DNA of 64,000 bases from Sorghum bicolor (GCF_000003195.3 NC_012876.2:45813276-45877275); one strand, 5' to 3'; positions 10,486 to 21,497 are shown, numbered from the stretch's first letter. Numbers and translations: made by a program. The notes: a model not told the origin generated them from the letters alone.

Positions 10486-10984
10486 TGTTGGTAGTCACTA
10501 TGGAGGATTTTATACTACCAACTTAGACTAAAAAGAAGAGGAATAAACATATTTAAATCACATATGCTTTTGCTATTGACATAGTTCCACTTGTACCATG
10601 GTATTTTGTTTTGCAGGATTTATAATGTGACAAGTGGAAGAAAACAATAAAATAAAGAAAGCACAAAAGACGAATTCAAAAGTGCGCAATCAAAAAATAA
10701 ATAAGAAGCCCACCTTTAACATCGAACTGGACCCAATCGTAACCGAAGCAGCAAAGGAGGTCCAGCAGGAAGCAAGCCACGCGAGGCGGTGGCCAGGTGG
10801 GGCCCACCAGGTTGCGGGCGCACTTGGTTGCGGGTGCAACGTTGGTGGCGGCAAACCGGCCCCACCATTCTCTAGTGGTTGCATGCCGCCATGCATAGGA
10901 CGGTTTCACCTACTACCATATTTAGATCCCCCGAACCGTCCTAGTTGGGCTATAAATAGATGGCTCCCCCTCATTCGTAAAATA
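10486..10984 (+). repeat. TE-D 5' LTR, left part
   Basis: First 499 bp of the LTR. It includes the repeat-like GC block ggttgcgggcgcac / ggttgcgggtgcaac (about 10810-10840) and TATA box tataaatag at 10951. TE-B entered at 10984, about 26 bp after the TATA box and therefore close to the expected transcription start. Confidence 0.85.
10790..10960 (+). promoter_or_regulatory. TE-D LTR core promoter
   Basis: gtggggcccaccaggttgcg followed by a second gttgcgg-type half (10796-10840), then TATAAATAGA at 10951-10960. The same GC block and the same TATA string precede ORF3 inside the element (63508-63643). Confidence 0.7.
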
Positions 10985-12068
10985 TGTTGACACTAGCTAA
11001 CACCACTCAGATACTAGGTTGTCATCCCTAGCATGGCGCCAGAGTGTACAAAGGTATTTATAAATGTAAAGGCTCTCTAGAAAATAATCTATTCTATCCG
11101 CAAGCGCACAGATAAAACACCTCATTGTAGCATTTCACCAGGATAAGTATTCCAGGTATCGTTATTTATAATTTTGCTCAAGGGATCTCAAGAAAATTAA
11201 ATCAAGAGGCAAAATCTATCAAGGCATAAACTAGAGATAAACTTGCAAGAACATGATTACTAATGAGAAACTCGTCACACAGTCACATACTTTAGCAGGG
11301 GGTAAACCATAAAGATAATGATAATGAATTATAAGTTCATGGGTAGATAACACAGCGATTAGAAAATAGACTACTCCTCATATATGTAGGTGATGTCGGA
11401 TTAGCTAGAGAATGGATTCTAAGTTATCTACTAACTACTAAGTCATAATCTACTCTAGTTATCTACAAGATCATATATAGCATAAAAGACTCTTCATTCA
11501 TGTATAAGGAACATTGATAAAGTAAATCAGAGCATCGCATGACTTACTCCACAATACCGGTTCTGCCTGTCCTATCAACGGAGGGTGGACTATATAAGAA
11601 TCAATGAAGCTGTCACTATCGCGAACTACCACACGACCCGGCCAATAGGATACATTTGCAGATAAATAACCTCTAAGCACCACGCTCACATGTGATCTAT
11701 CACCTAACTCCCTCGCGTCAAGAGCTAAGCGATTTGCAAACTTATACATAAACTCATTATCAATTAGAACTATATCAAATATAGAACTAGAGCAAACTAA
11801 GAACATAATAATTAGAGACATAATGCAATTAGAACAATAGAATTAGAGAAAGATATGAATAATACCAATCTTTATTACCGTAGATCCGAATCCAGAGCGT
11901 AGTGCAATACTTCTCTAATTGCTATCTAATCAAACCTCTAAACTTGAAGGATTAGGGAGTAGCTAATTCTAATTTTCTGTGGGAGAGAAGCTCTAAACCC
12001 TAACTTTGATGGCTACCTCTGAATAATGATTTCTCCTCCTCTCCACCAGGGGCCAGGGGGTCTGGTTT

Positions 12069-12756
12069 TGTTGACACCATTTTTGGGCACGTGTCCAGGA
12101 TGGCAGGATAGGGTGGCAGTACGATGCGGGTTGCTGATGAGGATGGTTGCCGATGAGGGAGAGGTTGAATGTGACTAAGTCCACAGGCAGTAATATGGTG
12201 CCGATGACTGGGTAAAAAGGTCTGCCGATGACTATGGCAAGGGGATTGCCGATGATGCGAAGGAGGAGTCCGGAAGCTGCCAGTTGTCATGTGGAGGAGT
12301 TTTGGTTTGTCACGAAGGATAGTTTTATTATTTCCTTAGTTATTTGCATCGTTTTGTATACGGATTCCGTGTAATTTGGAATTCGAATTCTAATCGTGTC
12401 TGGTTGTAGCTCTTTGAGCAGGGTATAAATATAAACCCTAGGACCTTGTAATCGGGAATCAAGAAATCAATCAAACACACGTTTTTACTCATATTCCAGC
12501 ATCTACTTTTCGACGACTTCGTCATACTTTTTTCTTTTTATTACGAGTTCTTAGGAATTTGTCGACTTAAGCTCGGCGTATTCTCGAGTTCCGCGTGAGT
12601 ACCTCTTAGCCGTGACATCCGGGCGCATCGCTGTTGTCAGGACTAAAGTATTCGAGTTATCACCTTTGCCGATAGCAAGGTCAAATCGGCTGGCACGCCT
12701 TAACATTTGAATCGGGTATTAGCCCTTTGTGTTTGCAGATCAATTTTGCATCAACA
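12069..12756 (+). repeat. TE-X 5' LTR
   Basis: TGTTGACACC to GCATCAACA. U3 has several GCCGAT motifs (about 12148-12260). TATA box gtataaatata at 12423-12433. Confidence 0.95.
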
Positions 12757-12763
12757 CATCTTT

Positions 12764-12781
12764 TGGCACGCCCGGTGGGAC
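12764..12781 (+). promoter_or_regulatory. TE-X primer binding site
   Basis: tggcacgcccggtgggac lies 7 bases after the LTR. This differs from the tRNA-Asp-type site of the Athila-like elements here; I do not assign the tRNA. Confidence 0.7.
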
Positions 12782-12802
12782 AGATTCAAGATCAAGATCA
12801 AC

Positions 12803-15800
12803 ATGTCGATCTCTGACCTCGATCAAGACAACGTCATCCCTGTGACGGAGGCCAACCTCAAGGAAGAGCAAAAGCAAGCTATTGCCCAAGCCATGGAGGA
12901 GTTCAAGCAGCAATGCCTGAAGTCTTTCAGCATAAACAGGAGCGGCGAAGTGGTCCAGAAAGATGCACTGCCGGCACCACGGCAGGTCACCTTTGACGCC
13001 AATCCTGGCAAGCTTCAAGATATGGTTGACAATGCCATCAATCGAGCGTTGATTAACCAAGCTGGTGTACTGTCTAATACGGTTTTCAACGCCGTGGCAA
13101 GAACTTTCAAGGAAGGACAAATCCCGCCAGATTATGTGGGGCCCTCCCATCATCAGCCCACGGCACCCGAGGTCACGGCTCCATCGGCTGCCTTGACGGA
13201 TGCAAGTGCACAGTCTGCCGTCCCTCCAAGTACATTGGGGACTACTGGCGCACCATCTATGCCGATGGCAACCAACCCACAAATTTCAGTTGGGCAGCAT
13301 AAACTGACAACAGATATGTTGGCATCGGCAATGTCAGGGTTAAATCTTCCTCCCAACTGGTGGGGTTATGGTATGCCTCCAGAGTTGACGCCGGGAACAT
13401 CACAAATGACTGACATGAGGGGCAAAACTCCTATGACATCGGCACCTCCCAATGCGCCGGTGAACCAGAGTCCTCGGTATACCACAACTACTACTGCAAG
13501 GCCTCACACTGGAAATCCTCAAGATTCAATGTTCCAGATGCCCAACGCATCGGCAGAGTCAATGCTGATGCAACAGAGGCCTATGGCCCAGTCGGGGTAT
13601 GTCAATTCAACGACGGTACCCAATTACCAATCATCGGCAGTACCTATGCCGATGAACGCTAATAATGGATGGATTGGACAGCAAGCCTTTCCACAATCAC
13701 CCCAGCAAGGTTATCAGACTACGGGGTTCCAGCAAGGGCAGGTTTATCCCGGGTTCCAAGGTCAGGGAATTCCCAACCAGCCAATAACTTTTGGACAGCA
13801 ACCCGGAGGACAGCCAATCGGTGGACAGCAGTTTGGTAGTCCGCAGATTGGAGGACAGGTGACCAATGCAATGTTCCATGCAGGTCACGTCCCAAACAGA
13901 CACGTGGAGGTTCGCCACCAAGTGCCAGATCCGCAGCCGCCTCATCGGCAAGATGCCGATGCGTATTGGGCCGATAAGATTGCTGAAGTAATGAGGGAAC
14001 AATTTGGGATAAAACCCAAAGTCAACACTTATTCTTATCGGACACCGTATCCTCCAGCGTATGATTTGATCCCGCTTCCACATCGGTACAAGGTACCGGA
14101 TTTTACAAAGTTTTCCGGACAGGACGACACGTCAACCATGGAGCACGTCAACAGGTTCATTATTCAATGTGGAGAGGCTGGTAACAGGGACGAATTGAGG
14201 GTTCGTCTATTTTCATCATCATTGTCTGGATCGGCCTTTACTTGGTTCATATCATTACCTCCCAACTCAGTAATTACTTGGGCCGATCTAGAGAAGCAAT
14301 TCCACAGATACTTCTTCTCGGGGGTTCATGAGAAGAAAATCACCGACTTGGTCAAGTTGACGCAACGTAATGATGAGTCGGTTGAGGGATTTGTGCAGAG
14401 GATACGAGAGGTCAAGAATAAATGCTATAGCCTGGTTCTGGATGATCGGCAGCTAGCCAATTTGGCTTTCCAGGGTTTGTTGCCACATATCAGGGATAAG
14501 TATGCCTCTCAGGAGTTCGAAAGTTTAAGTCACTTGGTGCAGAGGATATCTGATCAAGACATCAAGCCTTTCGAGCCTAAGAGGGCATGGAATAAGAAAG
14601 TGTCATTTGTTGATGAAGCAACAAGCTCAGATTCCGATGAAGAACCAGTAATCGGTTTGGCAGAGTGGGTAAAAAACAAGAAGCCGATGAAGATAGACCA
14701 ACATCCTTTCCCGACAAACATGTTGGATGCTAAGGGGAAGGCTAAGGTCTTAACGTCGGAGACAGCTGAGAAGAGTGCATCGGTAGATCCTCAGCATCAA
14801 GTTACTACCGCCGATGCAAGAAGTAAGGGCTTGGTCCAGGAAGGAGCTAGCTCAGGAAGACTTCCTCGATCTGGTATCGTCATAACTCATAGAAGGCCTC
14901 GAGAGAGATGGCAACAACGGGAAGATCGGTATCGGCGCCAGCAGGAAGATTATCAACGGGAAGAAGAAAGACGCCGACAGGAGTGGAATCGGCACAGGGA
15001 TCATTGGAATTGCCCATTCTTCATCCATTGTTGGGAGGAAAATATCAAGCTTCCTACTGTCAGAGACTGCCCTGAATGCAACGGTTATGATCGGTACGAT
15101 AGGAACGATCGGCGTTATCATGATGATGAACGGCGATTTAATGGGCCAATCAGAGGAAGGGCGTCAGTTCATGATCGGCTGGGGGGCAGGCTTAGCGTTC
15201 GCGATCCGCTCGGTGACCGTGTCCAGTATTTTCCCAGGAACCAGGAAGAGCTCGAGGAGATGGCTAATGCGCGGGTTCCCGATGAGTTCATATTTTGCAG
15301 AGAAGCTAACACACATCGTATGGAGTCAAGGGAGAACCGACGCCCGATGGCAAGACAAAGGCCACTTCCTCCATGGTGCCCTCAAGGATTAACCAAGACA
15401 CAGAAAAGGAGATTGCAACGAGAAAGGCAAGAGGAGCTAAACAAGGGAGAGAACTCTGGAAGTCGGCAGCCGTCAGACACTAAGAGGGAAGGTCCATCGG
15501 CAGGCGTCAACATGGTCTTCATGTTGCCGATAGAGTTTCTTGCACCAGCCAGTGACGATGAGTTGGAATTTTCTGATCAGATAGGTCAGTTGGCTCTGGA
15601 TCCGATGACGGCTATCTTTGAGAAACCTGCCGATGACGAGAGGCAGCATCTTAAAGCTTTGTTCCTCAAAGGAAGGGTTGATGGGCAGCCAATGACTAAG
15701 ATCCTAGTTGATGGTGGAGCTGCTATTAATATTATGCCGTATGCAGTATATCGGAAGCTTGGGAAAGGGGATCAAGATTTGACCAAGACCGATATGATGC

Positions 15801-16174
15801 TCAAAGACTTTGAAGGAAACGTGTCTCCAGTCAAGGGGGCGATATGTGCAGAGTTGACCATCGGCAGCAAAACCTTGCCGACAACTTTTTTCGTAATCAG
15901 CGGAAAAGGTGCCTACAATTTATTATTGGGGAGAGATTGGATTCATGCCAATTGTTGTGTCCCATCTACAATGCATCAGTGCTTGGTTCAGTGGGTAGGT
16001 GACAAGATTGAGATCGTCCCAGGGGATTCTTCTTATGTTATCGCATCACCAGAAGCGGACACTTATGAAAAGACTAGGTGCATTTCAGGAGAAGTTTGGG
16101 AGAAAGATTTTCTCAAAGTTGCCGATTATGAGATTCCACCGATCCAAGCAGTCGGTTCTGACTACGGTTTTTAA
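12803..16174 (+). CDS. gag: Gag-protease polyprotein (TE-X)
   Basis: Intact ORF of 1123 aa from the ATG at 12803 (MSISDLDQDN); the open frame starts further upstream, but this ATG follows the primer site and is the natural start. Residues 1-400 are low-complexity, rich in Q, P, G and M. The gag core (roughly 435-570) has the YKVPDFTKFSG and SAFTWFISLP motifs of Ty3 gag. A cysteine/histidine motif CPFFIHCW...DCPEC lies near 745-770, typical of Tat gag in place of a plain zinc knuckle. A retropepsin domain near 960-1060 has ILVDGGAAINIMP (D-G-G active site, usual in Tat) and LLLGRDWIH. It ends in TAA at 16172-16174, overlapping the pol ATG by one base. It forms the particle and matures the polyprotein. 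Confidence 0.93.
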   Translation: MSISDLDQDNVIPVTEANLKEEQKQAIAQAMEEFKQQCLKSFSINRSGEVVQKDALPAPRQVTFDANPGKLQDMVDNAINRALINQAGVLSNTVFNAVARTFKEGQIPPDYVGPSHHQPTAPEVTAPSAALTDASAQSAVPPSTLGTTGAPSMPMATNPQISVGQHKLTTDMLASAMSGLNLPPNWWGYGMPPELTPGTSQMTDMRGKTPMTSAPPNAPVNQSPRYTTTTTARPHTGNPQDSMFQMPNASAESMLMQQRPMAQSGYVNSTTVPNYQSSAVPMPMNANNGWIGQQAFPQSPQQGYQTTGFQQGQVYPGFQGQGIPNQPITFGQQPGGQPIGGQQFGSPQIGGQVTNAMFHAGHVPNRHVEVRHQVPDPQPPHRQDADAYWADKIAEVMREQFGIKPKVNTYSYRTPYPPAYDLIPLPHRYKVPDFTKFSGQDDTSTMEHVNRFIIQCGEAGNRDELRVRLFSSSLSGSAFTWFISLPPNSVITWADLEKQFHRYFFSGVHEKKITDLVKLTQRNDESVEGFVQRIREVKNKCYSLVLDDRQLANLAFQGLLPHIRDKYASQEFESLSHLVQRISDQDIKPFEPKRAWNKKVSFVDEATSSDSDEEPVIGLAEWVKNKKPMKIDQHPFPTNMLDAKGKAKVLTSETAEKSASVDPQHQVTTADARSKGLVQEGASSGRLPRSGIVITHRRPRERWQQREDRYRRQQEDYQREEERRRQEWNRHRDHWNCPFFIHCWEENIKLPTVRDCPECNGYDRYDRNDRRYHDDERRFNGPIRGRASVHDRLGGRLSVRDPLGDRVQYFPRNQEELEEMANARVPDEFIFCREANTHRMESRENRRPMARQRPLPPWCPQGLTKTQKRRLQRERQEELNKGENSGSRQPSDTKREGPSAGVNMVFMLPIEFLAPASDDELEFSDQIGQLALDPMTAIFEKPADDERQHLKALFLKGRVDGQPMTKILVDGGAAINIMPYAVYRKLGKGDQDLTKTDMMLKDFEGNVSPVKGAICAELTIGSKTLPTTFFVISGKGAYNLLLGRDWIHANCCVPSTMHQCLVQWVGDKIEIVPGDSSYVIASPEADTYEKTRCISGEVWEKDFLKVADYEIPPIQAVGSDYGF

Positions 16175-19100
16175 TGGATAGATTCGCCGATGATGGAAAA
16201 TTAGGCCAGGGATTCACATCGGCCAATGATTTGGTAGAAGTAGATATAGGTAGTGGTGATAAGCCTAGGCCTACTTTTATTAGTGCTAAATTAGATCCTG
16301 AGTGTAAGCGACAATTGACTAGTTTGTTAAAGGAGTATAAAGATTGCTTTGCTTGGGATTATACAGAGATGCCTGGTTTAGACCGATCAATTGTCGAACA
16401 TCGGTTACCCATCAAGTCTGGATTTCGGCCACATCAGCAACCAGCTCGCCGATGTAATCCTAACATTCTACCTGATATTAAGGCCGAAATCACTAAACTT
16501 ATTGAAGCTAAGTTTATTCGGCAGTGTCGGTATGCCGAATGGATTTCCAATGTTGTTCCGGTGTACAAGAAGAACGGGAAGCTTCGGGTGTGCATTGATT
16601 TCAGGAATCTCAATAAAGCTACGCCGATGGATGGATACCCAATGCCTGTCGCCGATCTACTGGTTGATGCTGCGGCTGGCCATCGGGTCATCAGCTTCAT
16701 GGATGGTAATGCGGGTTACAATCAAATATTCATGGCAGAGGAGGATATTCCAAAAACCGCGTTCAGGTGTCCTGGTCATGTTGGACTATTTGAGTGGATA
16801 GTCATGACTTTTGGGTTAAAGAATGCTGGTGCTACTTATCAAAGGGCTATGAATTTTATATTTCATGAGTTCATCGGCAAGATCGTAGAAATTTATATTG
16901 ATGATGTGGTGGTCAAGTCTGGAGATTTCTCAAAGCATCTTGCCGATTTACGAAAAGTGTTGGAGTGCACAAGGAAGCATGGATTGAAGATGAATCCCAA
17001 CAAGTGTGCATTTGGCGTATCGGCAGGGCAGTTTCTTGGTTTCATGGTACATCAGAGGGGTATTGAAATTAGTCAAAGATCTATTGATGCCATCAATAAA
17101 ATAGTGGCCCCTACCAATAAAACCGAGCTCCAATCCTTGATCGGCAAAGTAAATTTTATCAGAAGATTTATATCGAATTTATCTGGGAGGATTCGTGTGT
17201 TCAGTCCTCTTCTTAAATTGAAGGCCGATCAAGAGTTTGTTTGGGGAGAAGAACAGCAGTTGGCTCTGGATGAAATCAAGAGGTATCTAGTTAATCCTCC
17301 AGTTTTAGTTCCACCTCAACAAGGGAAGCCCTTCAAATTGTATTTATCTACCGACGGATCGGTTATTGGTTCAGCTTTAGTTCAAGAATTTGAAGGGAAA
17401 GAGAGGGTAATTTATTATTTGAGTAGGAGGTTGATTGATGCTGAAACCAGGTATTCGGCCATTGAGAAGCTGTGCTTATGCTTATATTTTTCGTGTATCA
17501 AGCTGAGACATTACCTGTTGTCGGCTGAATGTGCTGTTGTTTGCAAAGATGACGTGGTCCGATACATGCTATCTATGCCGATTATGAGTGGTAGGATCGG
17601 CAAATGGATTTTAGCGCTGTCGGAGTTCGATTTGCGTTACGAATCGGCTAAGGCAGTCAAAGGGCAGATCATGGCCGATTTTGTGACTCAGCATTGCGGT
17701 CTAGTGGAAACCTTGGAAATTGCACCCTGGACGCTCTTCTTTGATGGATCTACCTGTGACCGGGGGGCAGGAATCGGCATTGTGTTGGTTTCTCCTAAGG
17801 GGAGGAAGTATGAGTTTTCCTTGCCGATTGTTGCTACATCAACAAATAATCAGGCTGAGTATCAAGCTCTGATCAAGGGATTGGAGTTGTTAAGAGAGGT
17901 TCGTGCTGATGCTGTTGAAATATTCGGGGATTCTATGTTGGTTATAAATCAATTGGCCGGAAGCTATGAATGCCGAAGTGAAGTTCTCATAACCTATTTC
18001 GAGAGAAGTATGCAACTGTTAAAGGAATTCAAGAACTTTCGATTGGAGCATGTTCCCCGATTGCATAATGAAGACGCTAATCGGTTAGCCCAGCATGCCT
18101 CAGGATATCAGCCAATGATTAATGCGACATCGGCAGTCAGTGCCGGTGATTGGAGGAAAGAAATTAACGACTATCTAGAAGATCCATCCAAAAAAGTTGA
18201 AAGACGGGTTCGATTTCAAGCGACCAAGTATGTGCTCCTTGAAAATGAATTGTATTATCGAACTATCGACGGAATTCTTCTCCGATGCTTGGGTGATGAT
18301 GAAGCCAGAAGTTTGATGGGGGAAATCCATGAAGGAGTGTGTGGAGCGCATCAGTCAGCTTTTAAGATGAAGTGGATGATTCGAAGGAATCGATATTTTT
18401 GGCCAACCATACTTGAAGATTGTTTTAAATATTTCAAGGGATGTCAAGGTTGTCAAAAGTTCGGTAATATCCAGAGAGCACCCGCATCGGCTATGAATCC
18501 TATAATAAAACCTTGGCCGTTCCGGGGGTGGGCCATCGATCTGATCGGCTAGATTTATCCACCATCTAGCAAAGGGCATAAGTTCATTCTAGTTGCCACT
18601 GACTATTTCACTAAGTGGGTCGAAGCTATTCCTTTGAAGAAAGTCACATCGGCCAATATGATTGATTTTGTGAAGGAGCATATTATTTACCGATTTGGGA
18701 TTCCCCAAACGATTACTACCGATCAGGGCACCATGTTCACGTCGTGGGAGTTCGATGAATTCGCAATCGGTATGGGAATTAAAGTGTTGAATTCTTCTCC
18801 TTACTATGCTCAAGCCAACGGGCAGGCCGAAGCATCTAACAAAGGAATTATCAAGCTTATTAAACGAAAGATTGAAGAAAATCCTAGGCGGTGGCATACA
18901 TTGTTAAATGAAGCACTGTGGTCTTATCGGATGGCTTGTCATGGATCAACCAAGGTGTCACCCTATCAATTGGTGTATGGACATGATGCAGTGTTGCCTT
19001 GGGAGATTAAGGCTGGATCTAGGCGATTATCTTTTCAAGATCAATTGGCTGCCGATGATTATGCCACTTTGATGACCGATGAGTTAGATGATTTAGCAGG

Positions 19101-19341
19101 GCATCGGTTAAAGGCTTTAATGAGTATAGAAGAAAATAAGAAGAGAGTTGCTAGATGGTATGATAAAAAAGTAAAGGCTAAGGAGTTTGCCGATGGGGAT
19201 TTGGTATGGAAGTTGATTTTGCCAGTCGGGACTAAAAGTTCGAAGTTTGGGAAGTGGTCTCCTAATTGGGAAGGTCCTTATCAGATAAGACACTCAGCTC
19301 CTGGTAATGCCTATATTCTAGAAACTCTCGAAGGAGTTTAA
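16174..19341 (+). pseudogene. pol: Pol: RT, RNase H, second RNase H, integrase; one in-frame TAG (TE-X)
   Basis: Starts at ATG 16174 in a TAATG overlap with gag-pro. The frame is open to 19341 except for TAG at 18550-18552. RT (about residues 90-270) has the YIDD catalytic box. An RNase H-like region (about 380-460) is followed by a second one beginning LFFDGSTCDRGAGIGIVL (about 525), the dual arrangement of Tat elements. The integrase zinc-binding part has H...H and CQGCQKFG; the core has D in WAIDLIG, D in TTDQGTMF and E in GQAEASNKG. The stop falls three codons after the first catalytic Asp, so integrase would be truncated unless read through. A C-terminal region with WSPNWEGPYQI follows. 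Otherwise it looks functional. Confidence 0.92.
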
Positions 19342-19417
19342 TTTCCCAGAGCATTAAATGGCAAATATTTAAAGAAGTACTACCCCAGCATATGGGTCGA
19401 CGCATAAAAGTTTAAGT

Positions 19418-19501
19418 GCCGATAACACTCCTATCGGCTGGATTTAAATGTTCGGGGGCAGACTTAATGTTTCAAAAGATGCCGATAACAGTCTTATCGG
19501 C
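19418..19501 (+). terminator. Twin GCCGATA hairpins between convergent genes (TE-X)
   Basis: Two perfect 7-bp stems GCCGATA/TATCGGC with 7-nt loops, at about 19418-19438 and 19481-19501. They lie in the 211-bp gap between the pol stop (plus) and the antisense gene stop (minus). A role in 3'-end formation or as a barrier between the two transcripts is inference. Confidence 0.5.
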
Positions 19502-19552
19502 TAGACTAAAAGCTAAAAGCGGAAAAACAAAGGTGTGTTGCCGATAAAAGCT

Positions 19553-20857
19553 TCAGATGTTCAGCAGCGCTTGGATGGCTGATATGGCGCGCAGCCGAAT
19601 CTGATTGGCTGTCTCTATCTCTTTGGTATCATCATCGGCAGAACCTTCTATCGGCTTCAGCTTCCTCTTCAGCTGCAGCGCTCTGTGACCATGGACGTTT
19701 CGTTCTTGTTCAAGGTGCTTGATGGTCTCCGGCAGTTGACTCTCTTCTTGCTGGGCTTGGGACAGAGCGTCCTCTACTTGCTTGAGTTCGGCCAGTAGAG
19801 CTTCTCTTTTTGCCGATAGATCAGACACTTTCTGCTTCAGTACATCACCTGAGGACTTTAAGGTGCCGATGTTCTTATGTTTCTCATCGGCTAAGAGTTT
19901 TTCTTTCATCATCTCCTCAGAAAGCTGGATTTGAGCGGCTCTATCGGCAAGGCGTCGAGTGGCTCTCTGGTACTGTAGCTGGCGGCTTTCTAGGTGTGCG
20001 GCATGGAAGAGTGTTTCTTCAGCATCGGCAGGGATTTGGCCTCTAAGGGTCTTGAACAGGGCTTTGGCCGGGTCAGAATCATTGACCAGTTGAGTTGTGT
20101 CTTGATGAAGTATGGCCGATAGCTCTTCCAGCTTAGCTCTGGTTTCTGCCGATACAGTTCCAACTGCCCGAGAGGAGCTTGCTTCCTCGCCTTCTTCTTC
20201 GAAGATATCAATGGCGAAGGAGAATAAGCTGTTGGGAGAATCTTGTTCCTGAAAATGAAGATGAAATAAGTCAGTTTTATGGTCAAAACTTCGGCAGAAG
20301 ATATATCTAGCCCAGTAAGCATGGCTACATCGGCAAGGGTAGGAGAAGCAGGGCCGTGGCCAAAAACAAAAGCATTGAGAGTGTCTGACCAAAAGTAGGA
20401 TGCAGCTATCAGCAATGACTCGTTCCTGTGCATATCGGCAATGGATAGCCTAATGCATTGAGCTAGCTTCCTCTCACCCCATTGAACTTCATAAGAATTG
20501 CTGACCCTCAAGAACCAATCTTTCCACCCTACAGTAGGGCTGGGCCAAGAGCGAAAGGTGTCTTTCCACAGATCTAAAGAAAAGTTTTCAGCTCTAAAGG
20601 GAATCCTGTTGGTTTCTGCATTGATAAGGTCGGTTGGATCTGGATCCCCTAGAGGGCCGAGGCACTGAAGGTGTGGTTGATCGGTAGGGATGACAATTTT
20701 GTTGGACAACTCCTAGTGTTTTGGGGAATAAAAATACGAAGAAAAAGGAAAAGGAAAATATTCGGTAAGATGAATCGCAGATGAACAGGAATGCGAGAAA
20801 GAGGTACAGCAGATGAGATGGAAGTTTGACCTCAGGGACGACGAAGCCAATGGCCAT
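19553..20857 (-). CDS. Antisense spliced gene: plant-mobile-domain-like plus coiled coil (TE-X)
   Basis: Minus-strand gene inside the retrotransposon. ATG at 20857 in good context (AAGATGGC). Proposed exons 20857-20831, 20712-20290 and 20248-19553 give about 380 aa. Both introns begin GT, end AG and join in phase 0: intron 1 is 118 bp with a pyrimidine-rich end, intron 2 is 41 bp, short for a plant, ending TTCATTTTCAG. Exon 2 carries ASYFWSDTLNAFVFGHG and SPTLADVAMLTGLDIS, matching the plant mobile domain (aminotransferase-like) pattern. Exon 3 is a long charged coiled coil (LKQKVSDLSAKREALLAELK and following) ending in TGA. Antisense ORFs are known in Tat elements; function unknown. Intron 2 is the least certain part. 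Confidence 0.75.
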
Positions 20858-21004
20858 CTTGTCGTGAAGAAGACGTTGGGGGGCACTGGAGTTGATGAAG
20901 AGGAGTGCTTGTCGGAGATCTTGAGGGTTGTAGATGGCGCCGCCGCTGGAAAAGCAAAGTTGGATAGTAGAATGGTGTAATGGGGGAGGAGTACCCAAGA
21001 AGGA

Positions 21005-21320
21005 ACTATTTATAGGACAAGATGGGCAAGGGCAAATCCGACTTATCTCTTTGCCGCATCCGAGAAGCCCGAGGGTACTCAGGTGGATATGGTAACTGTT
21101 CGCACGGTAATCCAGGGATTGTGCAGGTGATTTGACAGGAAGCGGTCATTATCTAAAGATATTTTACTGTGCGCGATCTCCTGGTCGGTCTATCGGCGAT
21201 ATTCTATAACGGTCATCTTGCCGATGGGCAGATAGACGGGGGGTAACCGTTTTTTGCGAATATCCTAGTCAGAGCATCGGCAGATCTTTGTAACGGAATT
21301 GTTGCCGATGTACGACCAAG
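21005..21320 (-). promoter_or_regulatory. Promoter of the antisense gene (TE-X)
   Basis: On the minus strand a TATA box CTATAAATAG (about 21006-21015) stands about 150 bases upstream of the ATG at 20857. Further upstream (plus 21195-21310) are several GCCGAT/ATCGGC motifs of the kind found in the TE-X LTR. This supports separate transcription of the antisense gene. Confidence 0.65.
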
Positions 21321-21485
21321 AAAGATGCCCGTTTAGGAAGTTGGGGATTTCGAGGAATCTGCGGAGGATTAGGATCAGAGTTGTTCAGATTGAGGTTGTC
21401 GGTTACCAGATTAGGAGCATTAATTGCAGAGAAGGCATCATTACTGCAGAGAATTTTGGAGCATTAATAGTTTTATACTCCGAAA

Positions 21486-21497
21486 CTGGGGGGCATG
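21486..21497 (+). promoter_or_regulatory. TE-X polypurine tract
   Basis: ctggggggcatg immediately before the 3' LTR is the expected plus-strand priming site. Confidence 0.7.

Noticed and set aside
10634..10990. 118-codon frame in the TE-D LTR
   Set aside because: Spans the GC module and TATA box and runs into the TE-B insertion; cannot be a real gene.
12000..12290. Minus-strand 96-codon frame across the TE-B/TE-X junction (similar at 21441-21719)
   Set aside because: Crosses an insertion border and an LTR start; artefact of position.
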